DNA of 64,000 nucleotides, taken from assembly GCA_963737075.1 (NCBI GenBank), contig CAVTRI010000002.1, positions 124,001 to 188,000 on the forward strand, read 5' to 3'. The notes under the pieces are model-generated. The model worked only from the letters and a program-made list of their open reading frames with translations, was not told where the DNA came from and did no database searches. This stretch comes from CAVTRI01 sp963737075. Its GTDB lineage: Bacteria; Actinomycetota; Acidimicrobiia; Acidimicrobiales; Palsa-688. Position numbers and translations under genes: made by a program. Shown here in pieces: positions 1 through 9,102 of this stretch; position 1 is the first letter of the stretch; the number at the start of each line of letters is the position of its first letter.

Positions 1-50
1 CTGATCGTGCTCATCCAGGCGTCCAGCAATGGCAAAGGAGGCAGCAACCC

Positions 51-54
<4 letters not shown>
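1..54 (+). CDS. C-terminal tail of an upstream gene (partial, off the left edge)
   Basis: Frame 1 is open from the first base and stops at a TGA at 52-54, inside an ATGA overlap with the ABC ATPase start at 51. Only 17 residues are visible. ABC ATPase/permease pairs of this type commonly follow a GntR/YtrA-type regulator, so that is a reasonable guess, but the visible tail has no diagnostic motif. The overlap suggests translational coupling with the transporter. Confidence 0.45.
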
Positions 55-943
<889 letters not shown>

Positions 944-947
<4 letters not shown>

Positions 948-1637
948 ACACCTGGATCAAGGTCGCCCGCTACCACATGGTGGACCGGCTCACCTATCTG
1001 GGGCTGCCGTGGGCGATTCTCGCATTCGTCTTTGTGATCAATGTGATCATCGCCGCCGCCATCCCAGTCAGCGCCAGCACGGAGATTCACGTCGGAGGGC
1101 TGGCCAGCTTCTATAGCGTCATTTTGGCCGCAGGTGTCTTGAGCACCACGCGCTCGCTGCCATTCGGGCTCGCCGTCGGGGTGAGCCGCCGTTCGTACTA
1201 TCTCGGGACCGCCAGCCTGGCTGTCGCGCTGGCCGTTCTCTATGGGCTGGGCCTCACCGTGCTCCAGATCATCGAACGCGCGTCGGACGGCTGGGGCGTG
1301 AACCTGTACTTCTTCCGGGTGACGTACCTCCTGAACGGACCCGTGGTATCAGACGTGGCTCACCTCGTTCGTAGGACTGGTCCTCATATATGCCTACGGC
1401 AGCTGGTTCGGCCTCATGTACCGCCGGTGGAAAATGGTCGGGCTGGCAACGTTTATCGCCGCCCAGATCGTCGTGTTGCTCGCCGGGGCGCTCATCGCCA
1501 CCTGGGCGGGCGCCTGGCACAGCGTCGGCCACTTCTTCACCACCCTCAGCGCTGCCGGGCTGACGGGTATGCTCGCGGCTCTGACGGCCGCTCTCCTGGT
1601 GGGAGGATTGTCGGCCATCCGCCGGGTGACCGTCTGA
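944..1637 (+). pseudogene. ABC transporter permease, frameshifted
   Basis: The frame starting at the ATG at 944 encodes a hydrophobic protein that reads well to about LLNGP (1342), then turns into unlikely Arg-rich sequence. From 1344 a second frame continues the expected membrane protein (WYQTWLTSFVGLVLIYAYGS), passes through further helices and stops at 1637. One extra base in the CCC/G run at 1340-1343 explains the shift, and removing it gives about 230 aa with around six membrane segments. It is the partner of the ATPase at 51-947. It may be a real lesion or an assembly indel. Confidence 0.8.
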
Positions 1638-1643
1638 CCGCGG

Positions 1644-2681
1644 TCAGGGAATCACGAGGATCTTGCAGTGCTGGTCGGGGTGGGCCAGGGTCTCGAACGC
1701 CCCCGGCACCCCGTCCAGGCCCACCTCCCCGGTGATCATCGGCGCCACGTCGAGCCGGCCGTCGGCGATCGCCCGCAAGGTGTCGGCGAACTCGTCGGGG
1801 TCGTATCCCAGCACGAAGCGCACCTGCAGCTCCTTGCTGATGGCCCACAACGGCGTAACCGTGTCGTTCCCCATGCACACGCCGACCACGACCACCCGGG
1901 CCTGGGGCGGGGCGCTCCGGAACGTCTCGTCGATCATCCCTGGCACCCCGACCGCCTCGAACACCACGACCGGGCGCCATCCGGCCTCCGCCGCCCACAC
2001 GTCGAAGGGGTCCTCGCCGGCTGGGTCCACCACCCGCTGGGCGCCCATGGCCGCAGCCAACGCCCGCCGGGCGGGCGAGAAGTCCGCGGCCACGATCGGC
2101 TCCACCCCTCGGAGTTTGAGGGCGGCGATGACTGCGAGGCCGACGGGGCCGCACCCGAGGACCAACGCACTGTCACCGTCAACGATGTTCGCCCGGTTGA
2201 CGGCGTGCTGGCCAACTGCCATGGGCTCGGTGAGTGACGCCCGCCGCGCGTCCAGCCCGGCCGGCACTTTCTGTACGAGGGGAGCGGCGAGCAGCATCCG
2301 TTGGCCGTAGCCGGCGGGCAGGTCGTTGGTGTACGCCATGCCCTGCATACCGGCGGCGGTGACCATGACGGGGACCGACGTGACCAGCGTGCCCGGATCT
2401 GGGCCGTCGGTGCTAGGCCCGATGGCCAGGACCTCGCCAGCGAACTCGTGGCCCATGTATACGTCTCGAGAAAGGTCCAACCGGGGCTGGCCCATGTCCG
2501 GCAGGCCTCGTACGCGCTCCGCCAAGTCATGCATCTGCGGGCCGTGCTTGACGAAGTGCAGGTCGGAACCGCAGATCCCGCAGGCCTTGATCTCGACGAG
2601 CAGCTGGCCTTGCGCCGGCGCGGGATCGGGAACGTCGTCGCGGACGATCATCCGGCCGTCGCGAAGCACCGCTGCGCGCAT
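1644..2681 (-). CDS. Zinc-type alcohol dehydrogenase (MDR family)
   Basis: The 345-aa product is a medium-chain dehydrogenase/reductase. The GroES-like N-terminus carries CGICGSDLH (catalytic zinc Cys) and GHEFAGEV. The Rossmann fold shows GCGPVGLAVIAAL near residue 170 with an acidic AADFS at the end of beta-2, suggesting NAD(H). The four-Cys structural zinc lobe is missing, which is common in some MDR branches. The start overlaps the stop of the upstream LLM oxidoreductase by one base (TGATG), so the two are translationally coupled, probably in one catabolic step series. The substrate is unknown. Confidence 0.88.
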   Translation of the reverse strand: MRAAVLRDGRMIVRDDVPDPAPAQGQLLVEIKACGICGSDLHFVKHGPQMHDLAERVRGLPDMGQPRLDLSRDVYMGHEFAGEVLAIGPSTDGPDPGTLVTSVPVMVTAAGMQGMAYTNDLPAGYGQRMLLAAPLVQKVPAGLDARRASLTEPMAVGQHAVNRANIVDGDSALVLGCGPVGLAVIAALKLRGVEPIVAADFSPARRALAAAMGAQRVVDPAGEDPFDVWAAEAGWRPVVVFEAVGVPGMIDETFRSAPPQARVVVVGVCMGNDTVTPLWAISKELQVRFVLGYDPDEFADTLRAIADGRLDVAPMITGEVGLDGVPGAFETLAHPDQHCKILVIP

Positions 2682-3880
2682 CAGGACTCCGCCTTCTCGG
2701 TCATTTCCTCCACGTGGGAGGAAATGGCATTGAGAATCGCCTCACCCGCACGGCCAAAGATCTCTCCCCGCTTGGCCGTCGCCCACTCGTGCGATGCCAC
2801 TGGGGCCGCCAGACGGCGCTTGAAATGCGGCATAACCTCCCGGGCGAACAGTCGGTAGGAGCGCATGGTCGCTTCCGGGTCGGCCCAGTCATGGCCGAGG
2901 AGCAGGAAGGTGCCAAAGCCTCCGGACTTGTCGAGCAATCCTTGAATATAGGAAATGGCATCGTCGGGTGTTCCGATTACGACGTTGCCCGATTCGGCGT
3001 AGCGCTCGACGAATTCCCGCCGGGTCTTGGGCGCCTCATCGACATTTGAGGCCAGGGGCACGAACCCCGCCCCGCCTCCGAAATAGTTGGCGAAGTCCTC
3101 GAGACCATGCATGCAATCATCGATTGCCTGGTCGCGTGTTTCCGCCAGATGCACGGTGCCGAGCACCCGCCAGGTGTCTCGCGATGGCGGCTGGTGTCCA
3201 GCGGCCTCCGCCTGCTCCTCGACGACCCCCCACGCCTGGCCGACGGCAGCGAATCCCTCGATGGCCTGCATTGACAATGACAGCAGCGACACGCCGTACC
3301 GGCCCGCCAGGCGGGGCCCGGAAGGCGACACCATGGCCGCTACGGCCACCTCGAAATGCGGATGGGTGAACGGTCGCAGCTGGAGGCGGGCCTCACGCAT
3401 CGTGAACCAATCGGTTTGCCGGCTCACCGGCTCGTCGGAGCGGAGCAGCGCCAGGATGGCCTCCAGCGACTCCTCCATCATCCGCCGCTGGTCGACCGGG
3501 TCGATGCCCATGATGTAGGCGTCCGTCGGCAGCGCACCGGGGCCGGCGCCGAAGATCACCCGGCCCCGGGTGAGATGGTCGAGCAGCACCATCCGATCCG
3601 CGACCAGCCACGGGTGGTGATAAGGAAGCGATACCACGCCGGTGCCGAGTCGGATGTGCTTGCTCCGTTCCGCGGCGGCGGCGATGAAGATCTCCGGGCT
3701 GGCGATGATCTCATAGCCACCGGAATGGTGCTCGCCGAACCACGCCTCGTCGTACCCCATCCGGTCGAGGGCGACGACACGCTCCAGGTCGTACTCCAGG
3801 GCGAGCGTGGGATCCTGCCCGGTGGGATGAAACGGGGCGTAAAACACGCCGAATCTCAGTGGACGATCGATGTCGGGCAT
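2681..3880 (-). CDS. LLM-class flavin-dependent oxidoreductase (luciferase-like)
   Basis: The protein of about 399 aa has the luciferase-like TIM-barrel signatures LRFGVFYAPFHP at the start, DEAWFGEHH, RIRLGTGV-type KHIRLGTGVVSLPYHHP and RVIFGAGPGALP. These match the bacterial luciferase/alkanal monooxygenase family, which uses FMNH2 or F420H2. I chose the ATG at 3880 because homologues begin just before RFGVF; an in-frame ATG at 3904 is possible. It is coupled by a 1-bp overlap to the ADH gene and lies divergent from a TetR gene, its likely regulator. Confidence 0.9.
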   Translation of the reverse strand: MPDIDRPLRFGVFYAPFHPTGQDPTLALEYDLERVVALDRMGYDEAWFGEHHSGGYEIIASPEIFIAAAAERSKHIRLGTGVVSLPYHHPWLVADRMVLLDHLTRGRVIFGAGPGALPTDAYIMGIDPVDQRRMMEESLEAILALLRSDEPVSRQTDWFTMREARLQLRPFTHPHFEVAVAAMVSPSGPRLAGRYGVSLLSLSMQAIEGFAAVGQAWGVVEEQAEAAGHQPPSRDTWRVLGTVHLAETRDQAIDDCMHGLEDFANYFGGGAGFVPLASNVDEAPKTRREFVERYAESGNVVIGTPDDAISYIQGLLDKSGGFGTFLLLGHDWADPEATMRSYRLFAREVMPHFKRRLAAPVASHEWATAKRGEIFGRAGEAILNAISSHVEEMTEKAES

Positions 3881-3939
3881 GGCGGCGCTTCCTCCCCATC
3901 TCACGGCGACCGCTGGTCATCGTACGGTAAGGTAACAGG

Positions 3940-3951
3940 CGTTGCCAAACG
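3940..3951. promoter_or_regulatory. Candidate TetR operator (CGTT-4-AACG)
   Basis: A small inverted repeat, CGTT-GCCA-AACG, lies in the divergent region between the LLM gene and the TetR gene. Its position suits autoregulation plus control of the LLM-ADH pair. A similar but more perfect palindrome sits at 6950-6962. It is short, so chance occurrence is possible. Confidence 0.35.
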
Positions 3952-3989
3952 TTGACGTCGCCGTGCCCCGAGGGCGTCGCTGGACCGGG

Positions 3990-4601
3990 ATGGCGCTCGC
4001 GGATCGTCGGGCCGAGCGGCGGATGCTGCTCCTCGATGCTGCCTTCGACCTGCTCGGAACCGAGGGGTGGGACGCACTCACCGTCCGAGCCGTCGTGGAG
4101 CGGGCACGCCTCAACCCGAGGTATTTCTACGAAAGCTTCGACGATCTCGATGCCCTGGCGATCGCCGTCTACGACCGGGTGGTGACCGAGCTCGGCGCGG
4201 TCGTGCGGGCGGCCCTGTCCGGGAGCAAACCCGACCCGGCCGCGCAGGTGCACACGGTCGTCGGCGAGATCGTGCGGTTCGTCGACGAGGACCGCCGCCG
4301 AGGGCGGGTGCTGTACGTGGAGGGTCTCGGCAGCGAGGCGCTCAACCGGCGGCGGATCGAGGCCGGACGCGAGGTAGTGGCGTTCGTGGAGCGCTACGCC
4401 GCCGGCGGTCAACGGCGGGGCGGCTCCTTGGGTCGCGTGGGAGCAGCGATCGTGGTGGGTGGGTTCAGTCAGCTGCTGGTCGACTGGCTGGCAGGGCGGA
4501 TCCCTGTCGGGCGGGAACGGCTGGTCGACGACGCGACGGAGTTGTTCCTGTCGCTCGGTGAGGCGGGGGCGACGATCGCCGGCCGCCGACGGCGCAACTG
4601 A
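3990..4601 (+). CDS. TetR/AcrR-family transcriptional regulator
   Basis: This 203-aa regulator has a typical TetR N-terminal HTH (ADRRAERRMLLLDAAFDLL followed by LTVRAVVERARLNPRYFYESF), with the recognition helix ending in the usual YFY.SF pattern. The C-terminal ligand domain is unremarkable. I chose the ATG at 3990 because it gives the normal short N-terminal arm; an upstream TTG at 3942 is in frame but lies inside the candidate operator. It is divergent from the LLM/ADH operon, so local repression of that operon is the simplest role. Confidence 0.88.
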   Translation: MALADRRAERRMLLLDAAFDLLGTEGWDALTVRAVVERARLNPRYFYESFDDLDALAIAVYDRVVTELGAVVRAALSGSKPDPAAQVHTVVGEIVRFVDEDRRRGRVLYVEGLGSEALNRRRIEAGREVVAFVERYAAGGQRRGGSLGRVGAAIVVGGFSQLLVDWLAGRIPVGRERLVDDATELFLSLGEAGATIAGRRRRN

Positions 4602-4622
4602 GGCGGGTCCAGCCCTGCGAGC

Positions 4623-5063
4623 TCAGACGCCGCCGTCACCATCGGATGGGCCGCCGTTGTTGTCGCCATCATGGTCGCCGCCGTTTCCCTGCGGGATCGG
4701 GTTGACCGGCGGGCGGGTGGTCACCACAGGCGGCACGGTCGGACGAGTCATAGGGGTGGGAGCCGGGGTCAGCGGAGGATGCGGCGCCATGGTGGGAGGG
4801 GCGGTGACCGGCGCAGGACGCGGCGCCACGGTCGGAGGCGCCGTTATCTGCGGCGCTGTGGTTGGCGCGGGAGCGGGGTTGCCGACGGCCTGTCCGCCGG
4901 GCCCAACGAGGAACCAGGCGGGGATGGAAAGCCCGTTGGTGGTGCCAGGTCCGGGGTCGCCCTTGAAGTCATAGAGAAGGTGGCCGCCATAGGTGACCTC
5001 CGATGCGCCGCAGGCCGCGAGCCCGAGAGCGGCGATGGCCGCGCCGAGGAAGCTCTTACGCAT
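4623..5063 (-). CDS. Pro/Thr-rich secreted lipoprotein, unknown function
   Basis: The 146-aa product begins MRKSFLGAAIAALGLAACG, a lipoprotein signal with lipobox LAAC at residue 18. A short segment with YGGHLLYDF and IPAWFLVGPG follows, then a long low-complexity stretch of PAPTTAP/TAPPT-like repeats and an acidic Gly/Asp tail. This is the composition of a cell-surface spacer or wall-spanning segment. It overlaps nothing and converges with the TetR gene. No enzymatic motif is visible. Confidence 0.7.
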   Translation of the reverse strand: MRKSFLGAAIAALGLAACGASEVTYGGHLLYDFKGDPGPGTTNGLSIPAWFLVGPGGQAVGNPAPAPTTAPQITAPPTVAPRPAPVTAPPTMAPHPPLTPAPTPMTRPTVPPVVTTRPPVNPIPQGNGGDHDGDNNGGPSDGDGGV

Positions 5064-5184
5064 TGGGACCCTTTCGAGGACTTGATTGCCTTCCCGAGTA
5101 CGGTCGGCGGCGGAGATCGGATTGCCGCCCGCTCAGGCCGGTTGCGCCAAGACCTCGATAGATTCGGGTGCGAGGGAGGTTGTC

Positions 5185-5553
5185 ATGGCTGTTCAGCTGA
5201 ACCACACCATCGTCCCCGTCCAGGACAAGAAGGCGTCAGCGGAGTTCCTGGCCGAGATTCTCGGTCTCGAGCCGCCGACGCCGTTCGGGCCATTCATGTG
5301 CCTGGAGACCTCAAACGGCGTCAGCCTCGACTATGACGACCGCTGGGGGCCTGCCCGCCACCACTATGCGTTCTTGGTGAGCGAGGAGGAATTCGACGGC
5401 ATCTTTGCCCGTGTGACTGAGCGACGGCTGAAGTATTGGGCAGATCCTGGGCATCAACATGAGGGTGTGATTAATCACAACGGTCGGGGCTTCTACTTCG
5501 AGGATCCGTCCGGTCACAACATGGAAGTATTGACTCGGCCATACGGCAGCTGA
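5185..5553 (+). CDS. VOC/glyoxalase-family protein
   Basis: The 122-aa protein has one vicinal-oxygen-chelate fold. A beta-strand start NHTIVPVQDKKASAEFLAEI is followed by HHYAFLVSEEEFDGI, and it ends FYFEDPSGHNMEVLTRPYG, the usual C-terminal strand with a metal-ligand Glu. The likely metal ligands are His in the first strand, His in HHYAFLV and Glu in NMEVLT. I chose the ATG at 5185 because of the GGAGG at about 5175-5179; the longer in-frame ORF upstream lacks similarity to the family. The substrate is unknown. Confidence 0.85.
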   Translation: MAVQLNHTIVPVQDKKASAEFLAEILGLEPPTPFGPFMCLETSNGVSLDYDDRWGPARHHYAFLVSEEEFDGIFARVTERRLKYWADPGHQHEGVINHNGRGFYFEDPSGHNMEVLTRPYGS

Positions 5554-5559
5554 CGAGCT

Positions 5560-6951
5560 TCAGGCCGCAACCTCGAGTAGCTGGTCACGCCGCGGACCGT
5601 CCTGCCGCCGAGGACCCCGCGAGATGGCGTTCGCGACCTCGATGGCACGGCTCACAAATGTGCCGTCCGCGAGCAGTTGTTGAGGGGTGACGAGGAGGTT
5701 CATGGCCCGGGCGATACCAGCGGCGACGAGCGGGTCTCGCACCCGCCCGAACAGCAAACCTGCGAACAACGCCCCGAAGTCCGGGCCTGACGAGTCCCGT
5801 GGCCGGTCGCCTTCGACGCGCCGGCGCTGGCGCATCGCATCCATGAACACGCTGTTGTGGTACCAGGGTTCCACCTCACGGGCGTTCGCCGACTCGTACG
5901 CGCTGGCGCGAGCCAGCGGGTCGTTGGGGTGAGCCAGTGCGGCGTCCACCAACAGCCCGGCCTGCACAGCGGCGAGCGAACACCCTCGCCCGTACGCCGG
6001 ATTCGTGCACGTATGGGCGTCACCGGCGGCATGGAAACCGCCGACCAGCGGCGCACCGGAGCCGTCAACAAATCGCAGCAGCCGGTTGACCAGGCCCGCC
6101 ATCGGCTGCGAGGAGCGCAGAGGTGTGGCTTGGCCGTCGCGCACGGCCTCGGAAAGCCCCGGCAGTTGTGCCACGACCCGGTCGAAGCGGCTGTCATCGA
6201 GGAGACACGTCCGCAGCTCCCGGTCAGAGGCGTGGATGGCAGCGGCCACCGCAAGCGTCTGGGCATCGCCCGGCACAGACAGGTAGAGGAGGTAGCCCAA
6301 GTCGCCGAGCACGCGAGCGGCCGGCTGCCCACTGCGCGCGAGGCGGTACCAGCGTGTCACGTACACCAACTCGCTGGAGACAAGCTGCTCGGGCACTTTC
6401 ACGCCCGCTGGGCGCAACCATGCCGACGGGTCGCCCCGTCTCCCGGTACAGGCAACGACCGTTCCCTCGAGCAGCGAGCCGTCGTCGAGCCGGGCCCCGG
6501 TGACTAGCGGCACCGCTTCACCGGCGGTCCCGAGCTCCAGGCCGACCACCGTCCGGCCGTCTAGAACCTCGACGTTCGCCTCCGCCCGGACGGCCCGCCG
6601 CAGGACCCACTCCACCGTCGTACGCCGTGAGAAGAGGAGTTCTACGTCGCGGCTGGATTCGGTGGCGCCCATCGGTTCCAGGCGCGCACCGGCCTCCCGC
6701 AGTGTCTCCAGCACGTCCGGCCACCGCCGGCGAAACTCCGCCACCATCCGGGCCAGGAACACGTGGAGAAAGTGCGCGTGCGGTACGCCTGGACGCTCCA
6801 GTCCGAACGCGGCATCCGGGTGTGGAGCCTCGGCGAGCACGTCCCGCTCGACCACCACGACCGATGCCCCGGCCCGGGCCAGGCCCAGTGCGCACATCAG
6901 CCCGGCGATGCTCCCGCCGACGACCAGGAACCGGTCCGATTGGTAACGCAC
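5560..6951 (-). CDS. FAD-dependent oxidoreductase / monooxygenase-like
   Basis: The protein (about 463 aa from the GTG at 6951) starts with a dinucleotide fold, FLVVGGSIAGLMCALGLARAG, ending in the ribose-binding VVVVERD. The second FAD motif is GFHAAGDAHTCTNPAYGRGC near residue 310, resembling the GD motif of para-hydroxybenzoate-hydroxylase-like enzymes but with His. No membrane segment is evident. A TTG at 6987 is an alternative start. A perfect palindrome at 6950-6962 overlaps the chosen start. The gene converges with the VOC gene. Confidence 0.82.
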   Translation of the reverse strand: MRYQSDRFLVVGGSIAGLMCALGLARAGASVVVVERDVLAEAPHPDAAFGLERPGVPHAHFLHVFLARMVAEFRRRWPDVLETLREAGARLEPMGATESSRDVELLFSRRTTVEWVLRRAVRAEANVEVLDGRTVVGLELGTAGEAVPLVTGARLDDGSLLEGTVVACTGRRGDPSAWLRPAGVKVPEQLVSSELVYVTRWYRLARSGQPAARVLGDLGYLLYLSVPGDAQTLAVAAAIHASDRELRTCLLDDSRFDRVVAQLPGLSEAVRDGQATPLRSSQPMAGLVNRLLRFVDGSGAPLVGGFHAAGDAHTCTNPAYGRGCSLAAVQAGLLVDAALAHPNDPLARASAYESANAREVEPWYHNSVFMDAMRQRRRVEGDRPRDSSGPDFGALFAGLLFGRVRDPLVAAGIARAMNLLVTPQQLLADGTFVSRAIEVANAISRGPRRQDGPRRDQLLEVAA

Positions 6952-6962
6952 GTTGCCAACGT
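6950..6962. promoter_or_regulatory. Perfect 13-nt palindrome at the oxidoreductase start
   Basis: ACGTTG-C-CAACGT is a perfect inverted repeat at the 5' end of the FAD oxidoreductase gene. It is typical of a repressor dimer site. It resembles the site at 3940-3951 and the CCAACGTTGG palindrome at 12451-12460. No regulator gene is adjacent here. Confidence 0.4.
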
Positions 6963-7011
6963 TAGGTGTGGGCGGGTGCCGGGTCAAGACAGGGCTACGC
7001 TCGCCTTGTCC

Positions 7012-7085
7012 GCCCGAGTAGCTCAGTTGGCCAGAGCAGGCGCCTTGTAAGCGTCAGGTCGTCGGTTCGAAGCCGACCTCGGGCT
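7012..7085 (+). tRNA. tRNA-Thr (anticodon TGT)
   Basis: A full cloverleaf can be drawn. The acceptor stem is 7012-7018 with 7078-7084, the D stem 7021-7024 with 7034-7037, the anticodon stem 7039-7043 with 7051-7055, and the T stem 7061-7065 with 7073-7077 around loop TTCGAAG. The anticodon loop CTTGTAA gives TGT, decoding ACA. The CCA end is not encoded. By eye I found no second copy of the 3' end nearby that would mark an integrated element. Confidence 0.95.
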
Positions 7086-7127
7086 CGCTCACAGGACCGG
7101 CAGCATTGACACCGATATGTGCCGGGA

Positions 7128-7543
7128 TTAGGGGTGAAGAGGATGCGATGCGCGATCCATCTCGATCCCTATCACGTTGGCTACTCGGCCGAGGTCGGCA
7201 TCGCACGCGAGCAGGGTGGCATTATGGCGCTGCGCGACCGAGGCGATCATGCAGTCGATGAGACCTCTAGGGGTAACTCCGACCCGGCGGCACTCGCGGT
7301 AGATGCGTGCGGCGCCTTCGAAGTCCGCAGCGGGATCGAATTGGAGGAGATGGAAGCGAAGGAGAAGTCGGCGTAGATCAGTCTCGCGCTCGTCTGTCCG
7401 CGCCCCGCGACGACCTCCATAACCACTGGCTCAGTAAGGGCCACCGGACCGTCACCGGCTATGAGTTCCGACAGCCGCTGATCGACTGAACTTTCGGTGG
7501 CCCGATCAAATTCGACCCAAGCGGATGTGTCGGCCAGGATCAT
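7128..7543 (-). pseudogene. vapC: VapC-type PIN-domain toxin, frameshifted
   Basis: The N-terminal frame from 7543 begins MILADTSAWVEFDR, the first PIN acidic motif, and runs to VVAGRG. The expected continuation (ARTDERETDLRRLLLRFHLL and later GLIDCMIASVAQRHNATLLA) lies in another frame ending at the TAA at 7128-7130. One base missing from the C run at 7403-7406 explains the break, and restoring it gives a normal 138-aa VapC RNase. As it stands the toxin lacks its C-terminal active-site residues. It overlaps vapB by ATGA. Confidence 0.88.
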
Positions 7544-7752
7544 CGAGTTCGTACGGGGCCAGTGTCAGTCGGCACCTTGCCTATCGCACGCGCGCCGCGC
7601 ATCGCCAGTGCTTCTTGCCGAGTCATAGGTTGACCCGCGAGATGACGTAAGGCAAGGTCGACCGCCTCGGTCTTAGTACGCAGGCCATACCGCTCCATGA
7701 TGATGTGAAGGTGTGTGTCCTCGATCTCGATGTTGGTTCGAACGCGAGTCAT
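7540..7752 (-). CDS. vapB: VapB-type antitoxin
   Basis: This 70-aa ribbon-helix-helix antitoxin begins MTRVRTNIEIEDTHLHIIM and continues YGLRTKTEAVDLALRHL, the classic VapB pattern of one beta-strand and two helices. The C-terminal part should wrap VapC. I chose the ATG at 7752 rather than the in-frame 7812 because the RTNIEIED strand should lie near the N-terminus and a large operator palindrome fills 7752-7790. Its stop overlaps the vapC start by 4 nt. The antitoxin is intact while the toxin is broken. Confidence 0.9.
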   Translation of the reverse strand: MTRVRTNIEIEDTHLHIIMERYGLRTKTEAVDLALRHLAGQPMTRQEALAMRGARAIGKVPTDTGPVRTR

Positions 7753-7790
7753 ACACCTACTATACACGTGACACGTGCATAGTAGGTGTA
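7752..7790. promoter_or_regulatory. vapBC operator: near-perfect 39-nt palindrome
   Basis: Twelve-base arms TACACCTACTAT (7752-7763) and ATAGTAGGTGTA (7779-7790) are exact reverse complements. They flank two CACGTG hexamers at 7765-7770 and 7772-7777, centred on 7771, so only the pair 7764/7778 breaks symmetry. It abuts the vapB start codon, as expected for VapB/VapBC autoregulation. Confidence 0.8.
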
Positions 7791-7866
7791 CCGCGTAGCG
7801 GCTGTCTTTCACTAAGGTTGGTCGCGTCGTGCACGCGGTGATGAGGTTGACGGGCGAGCACGAACC

Positions 7867-8652
7867 TCAGCCGCTCATCTTCTCCTTGCCGGCGCGGGCG
7901 GTCTCTTGACTCGTCGACTCGGGTCCGGCTTGGACTTCGTCGCCCTGACCGAAGGGGGGATCAACTCCCCACTGAGCGAAAGGCGCTTGACGCGGGGCCG
8001 CCTCGCGGAGGACCTCCTGATAGGCCTGCTCTGCGGCGGCCATCGCGTCATCGTTTCCTACTGAAACCTGGTGTAGCTCCTCAGCACGCCTGCGTCCGGC
8101 AAGGCGGATGGCGTCCTCATATGTGGCCACGGCTCGGCGCAGGTCCGCCGCTCTGATCTCCCCTGCCGCCCTGATGACTTCGGCGCGGTCTATTCCCGCC
8201 TTGCGGATCGCCTCGGCCCGAGCGATCGCGCTGTGCGCGGCTGCTTCGGCAGCCTTTAGGGCCTCGGCGTGAGCTCGTTGCGCCGCTGCCATCTCCTCGT
8301 GGCAGGCCTCCTCCACAGTTCGAGCCGCCTCTAGCGCGGCCGTCGAGAGCGCCTTCCCGTAAAGGAGCTCCGCGTCGCGAACAGCTGCCGCCCGCCCTTC
8401 TTCCGCATCCCGTAGAGCTTTGTCATGCCGAGCCGATACCCGCTTCAAGGCTTCGGCCCGGGTGACAGTCGCCGCTCGAATCGCCTCGGCCCTCTCGACC
8501 GTAGCCGTCCGGAGGGCCTCCGCCCGTTCTCGTTCGCTGTCGGCTACCTCCTCCGCCACCCTCAACGCTTCGTCATGGACCTGCGCAGCCACCCGAAGCG
8601 CCTCATCCTCGGCGCCAACCCCAGCATCGAGACGTACCACATTGCTCGCCAC
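7867..8652 (-). CDS. Ala/Glu/Arg-rich hendecad coiled-coil protein
   Basis: The 261-aa product has no signal peptide. From about residue 14 to 215 it is one long amphipathic helix built on an 11-residue repeat: A-L/I/V pairs recur at 18, 29, then 46, 57, 68, 79, 90, 101, 112, and later 159, 170, 181 and 192. A typical unit is RAEAIRAATVT. Eleven-residue periodicity means three helical turns and a nearly straight right-handed coil, as in LEA-like and some filament or membrane-surface proteins. The tail (about residue 215 on) is Pro/Gly-rich and disordered. No family is assigned. It lies just upstream of the vapBC locus. Confidence 0.75.
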   Translation of the reverse strand: MASNVVRLDAGVGAEDEALRVAAQVHDEALRVAEEVADSERERAEALRTATVERAEAIRAATVTRAEALKRVSARHDKALRDAEEGRAAAVRDAELLYGKALSTAALEAARTVEEACHEEMAAAQRAHAEALKAAEAAAHSAIARAEAIRKAGIDRAEVIRAAGEIRAADLRRAVATYEDAIRLAGRRRAEELHQVSVGNDDAMAAAEQAYQEVLREAAPRQAPFAQWGVDPPFGQGDEVQAGPESTSQETARAGKEKMSG

Positions 8653-9102
8653 AACTGCACCTCCACGCTCGTCCCCGCCGTTTCAGGGAAGCGATCGATA
8701 CACCATTCAATGCCGCCGCCATCGAATCCGCAAGACCGGGGCCGATTATCGCCCCTTTACGAACCTCTTCCGGAGCTCTGGCCCGCTCGGTTGCAGCGTG
8801 TTCGGGCGCTTTCGGGTTCTGCTCGGGCCGCAGCGATCCCGGGAGATAATGGCTTCAATTGGCCGTCCACGCCAAAGGCCAAGCGACGCGAGGTCGAGGT
8901 CGACTCCTGCCACGGCTGCTATTTGGCTCATGGCGGCATCGACAAGGTTGCCGTCGTCGGCTACGTCATGTTTGGGCCGGGTAACTCGCCGCATCCACCG
9001 GCGCACGTCTTGAGGACGACTTTGATTTTGACGCCAGAGTCAGCTACGGTTTAGGGCCGGCCGCGCCCTTACGCCTGGGTGCCTTCACTTGGGATGTCAA
9101 TT
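8653..9102. other. Intergenic, no convincing gene
   Basis: About 450 bases separate the coiled-coil gene and the amidohydrolase. Open frames exist on both strands (for example minus 8746-9006) but none shows a ribosome-binding site, a recognisable motif or convincing composition. The divergent promoters of the two flanking genes should lie here. Confidence 0.5.

Noticed and set aside
8746..9006. Minus-strand 86-codon ORF upstream of the coiled-coil gene
   Set aside because: It has no ribosome-binding site, no recognisable motif and ends in Arg/Pro-rich sequence; it is probably chance in high-GC DNA.
7012..9102. tRNA-Thr as the attachment site of an integrated element carrying vapBC and the coiled-coil gene
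   Set aside because: No integrase is present and by eye I found no duplicated tRNA 3' end downstream.
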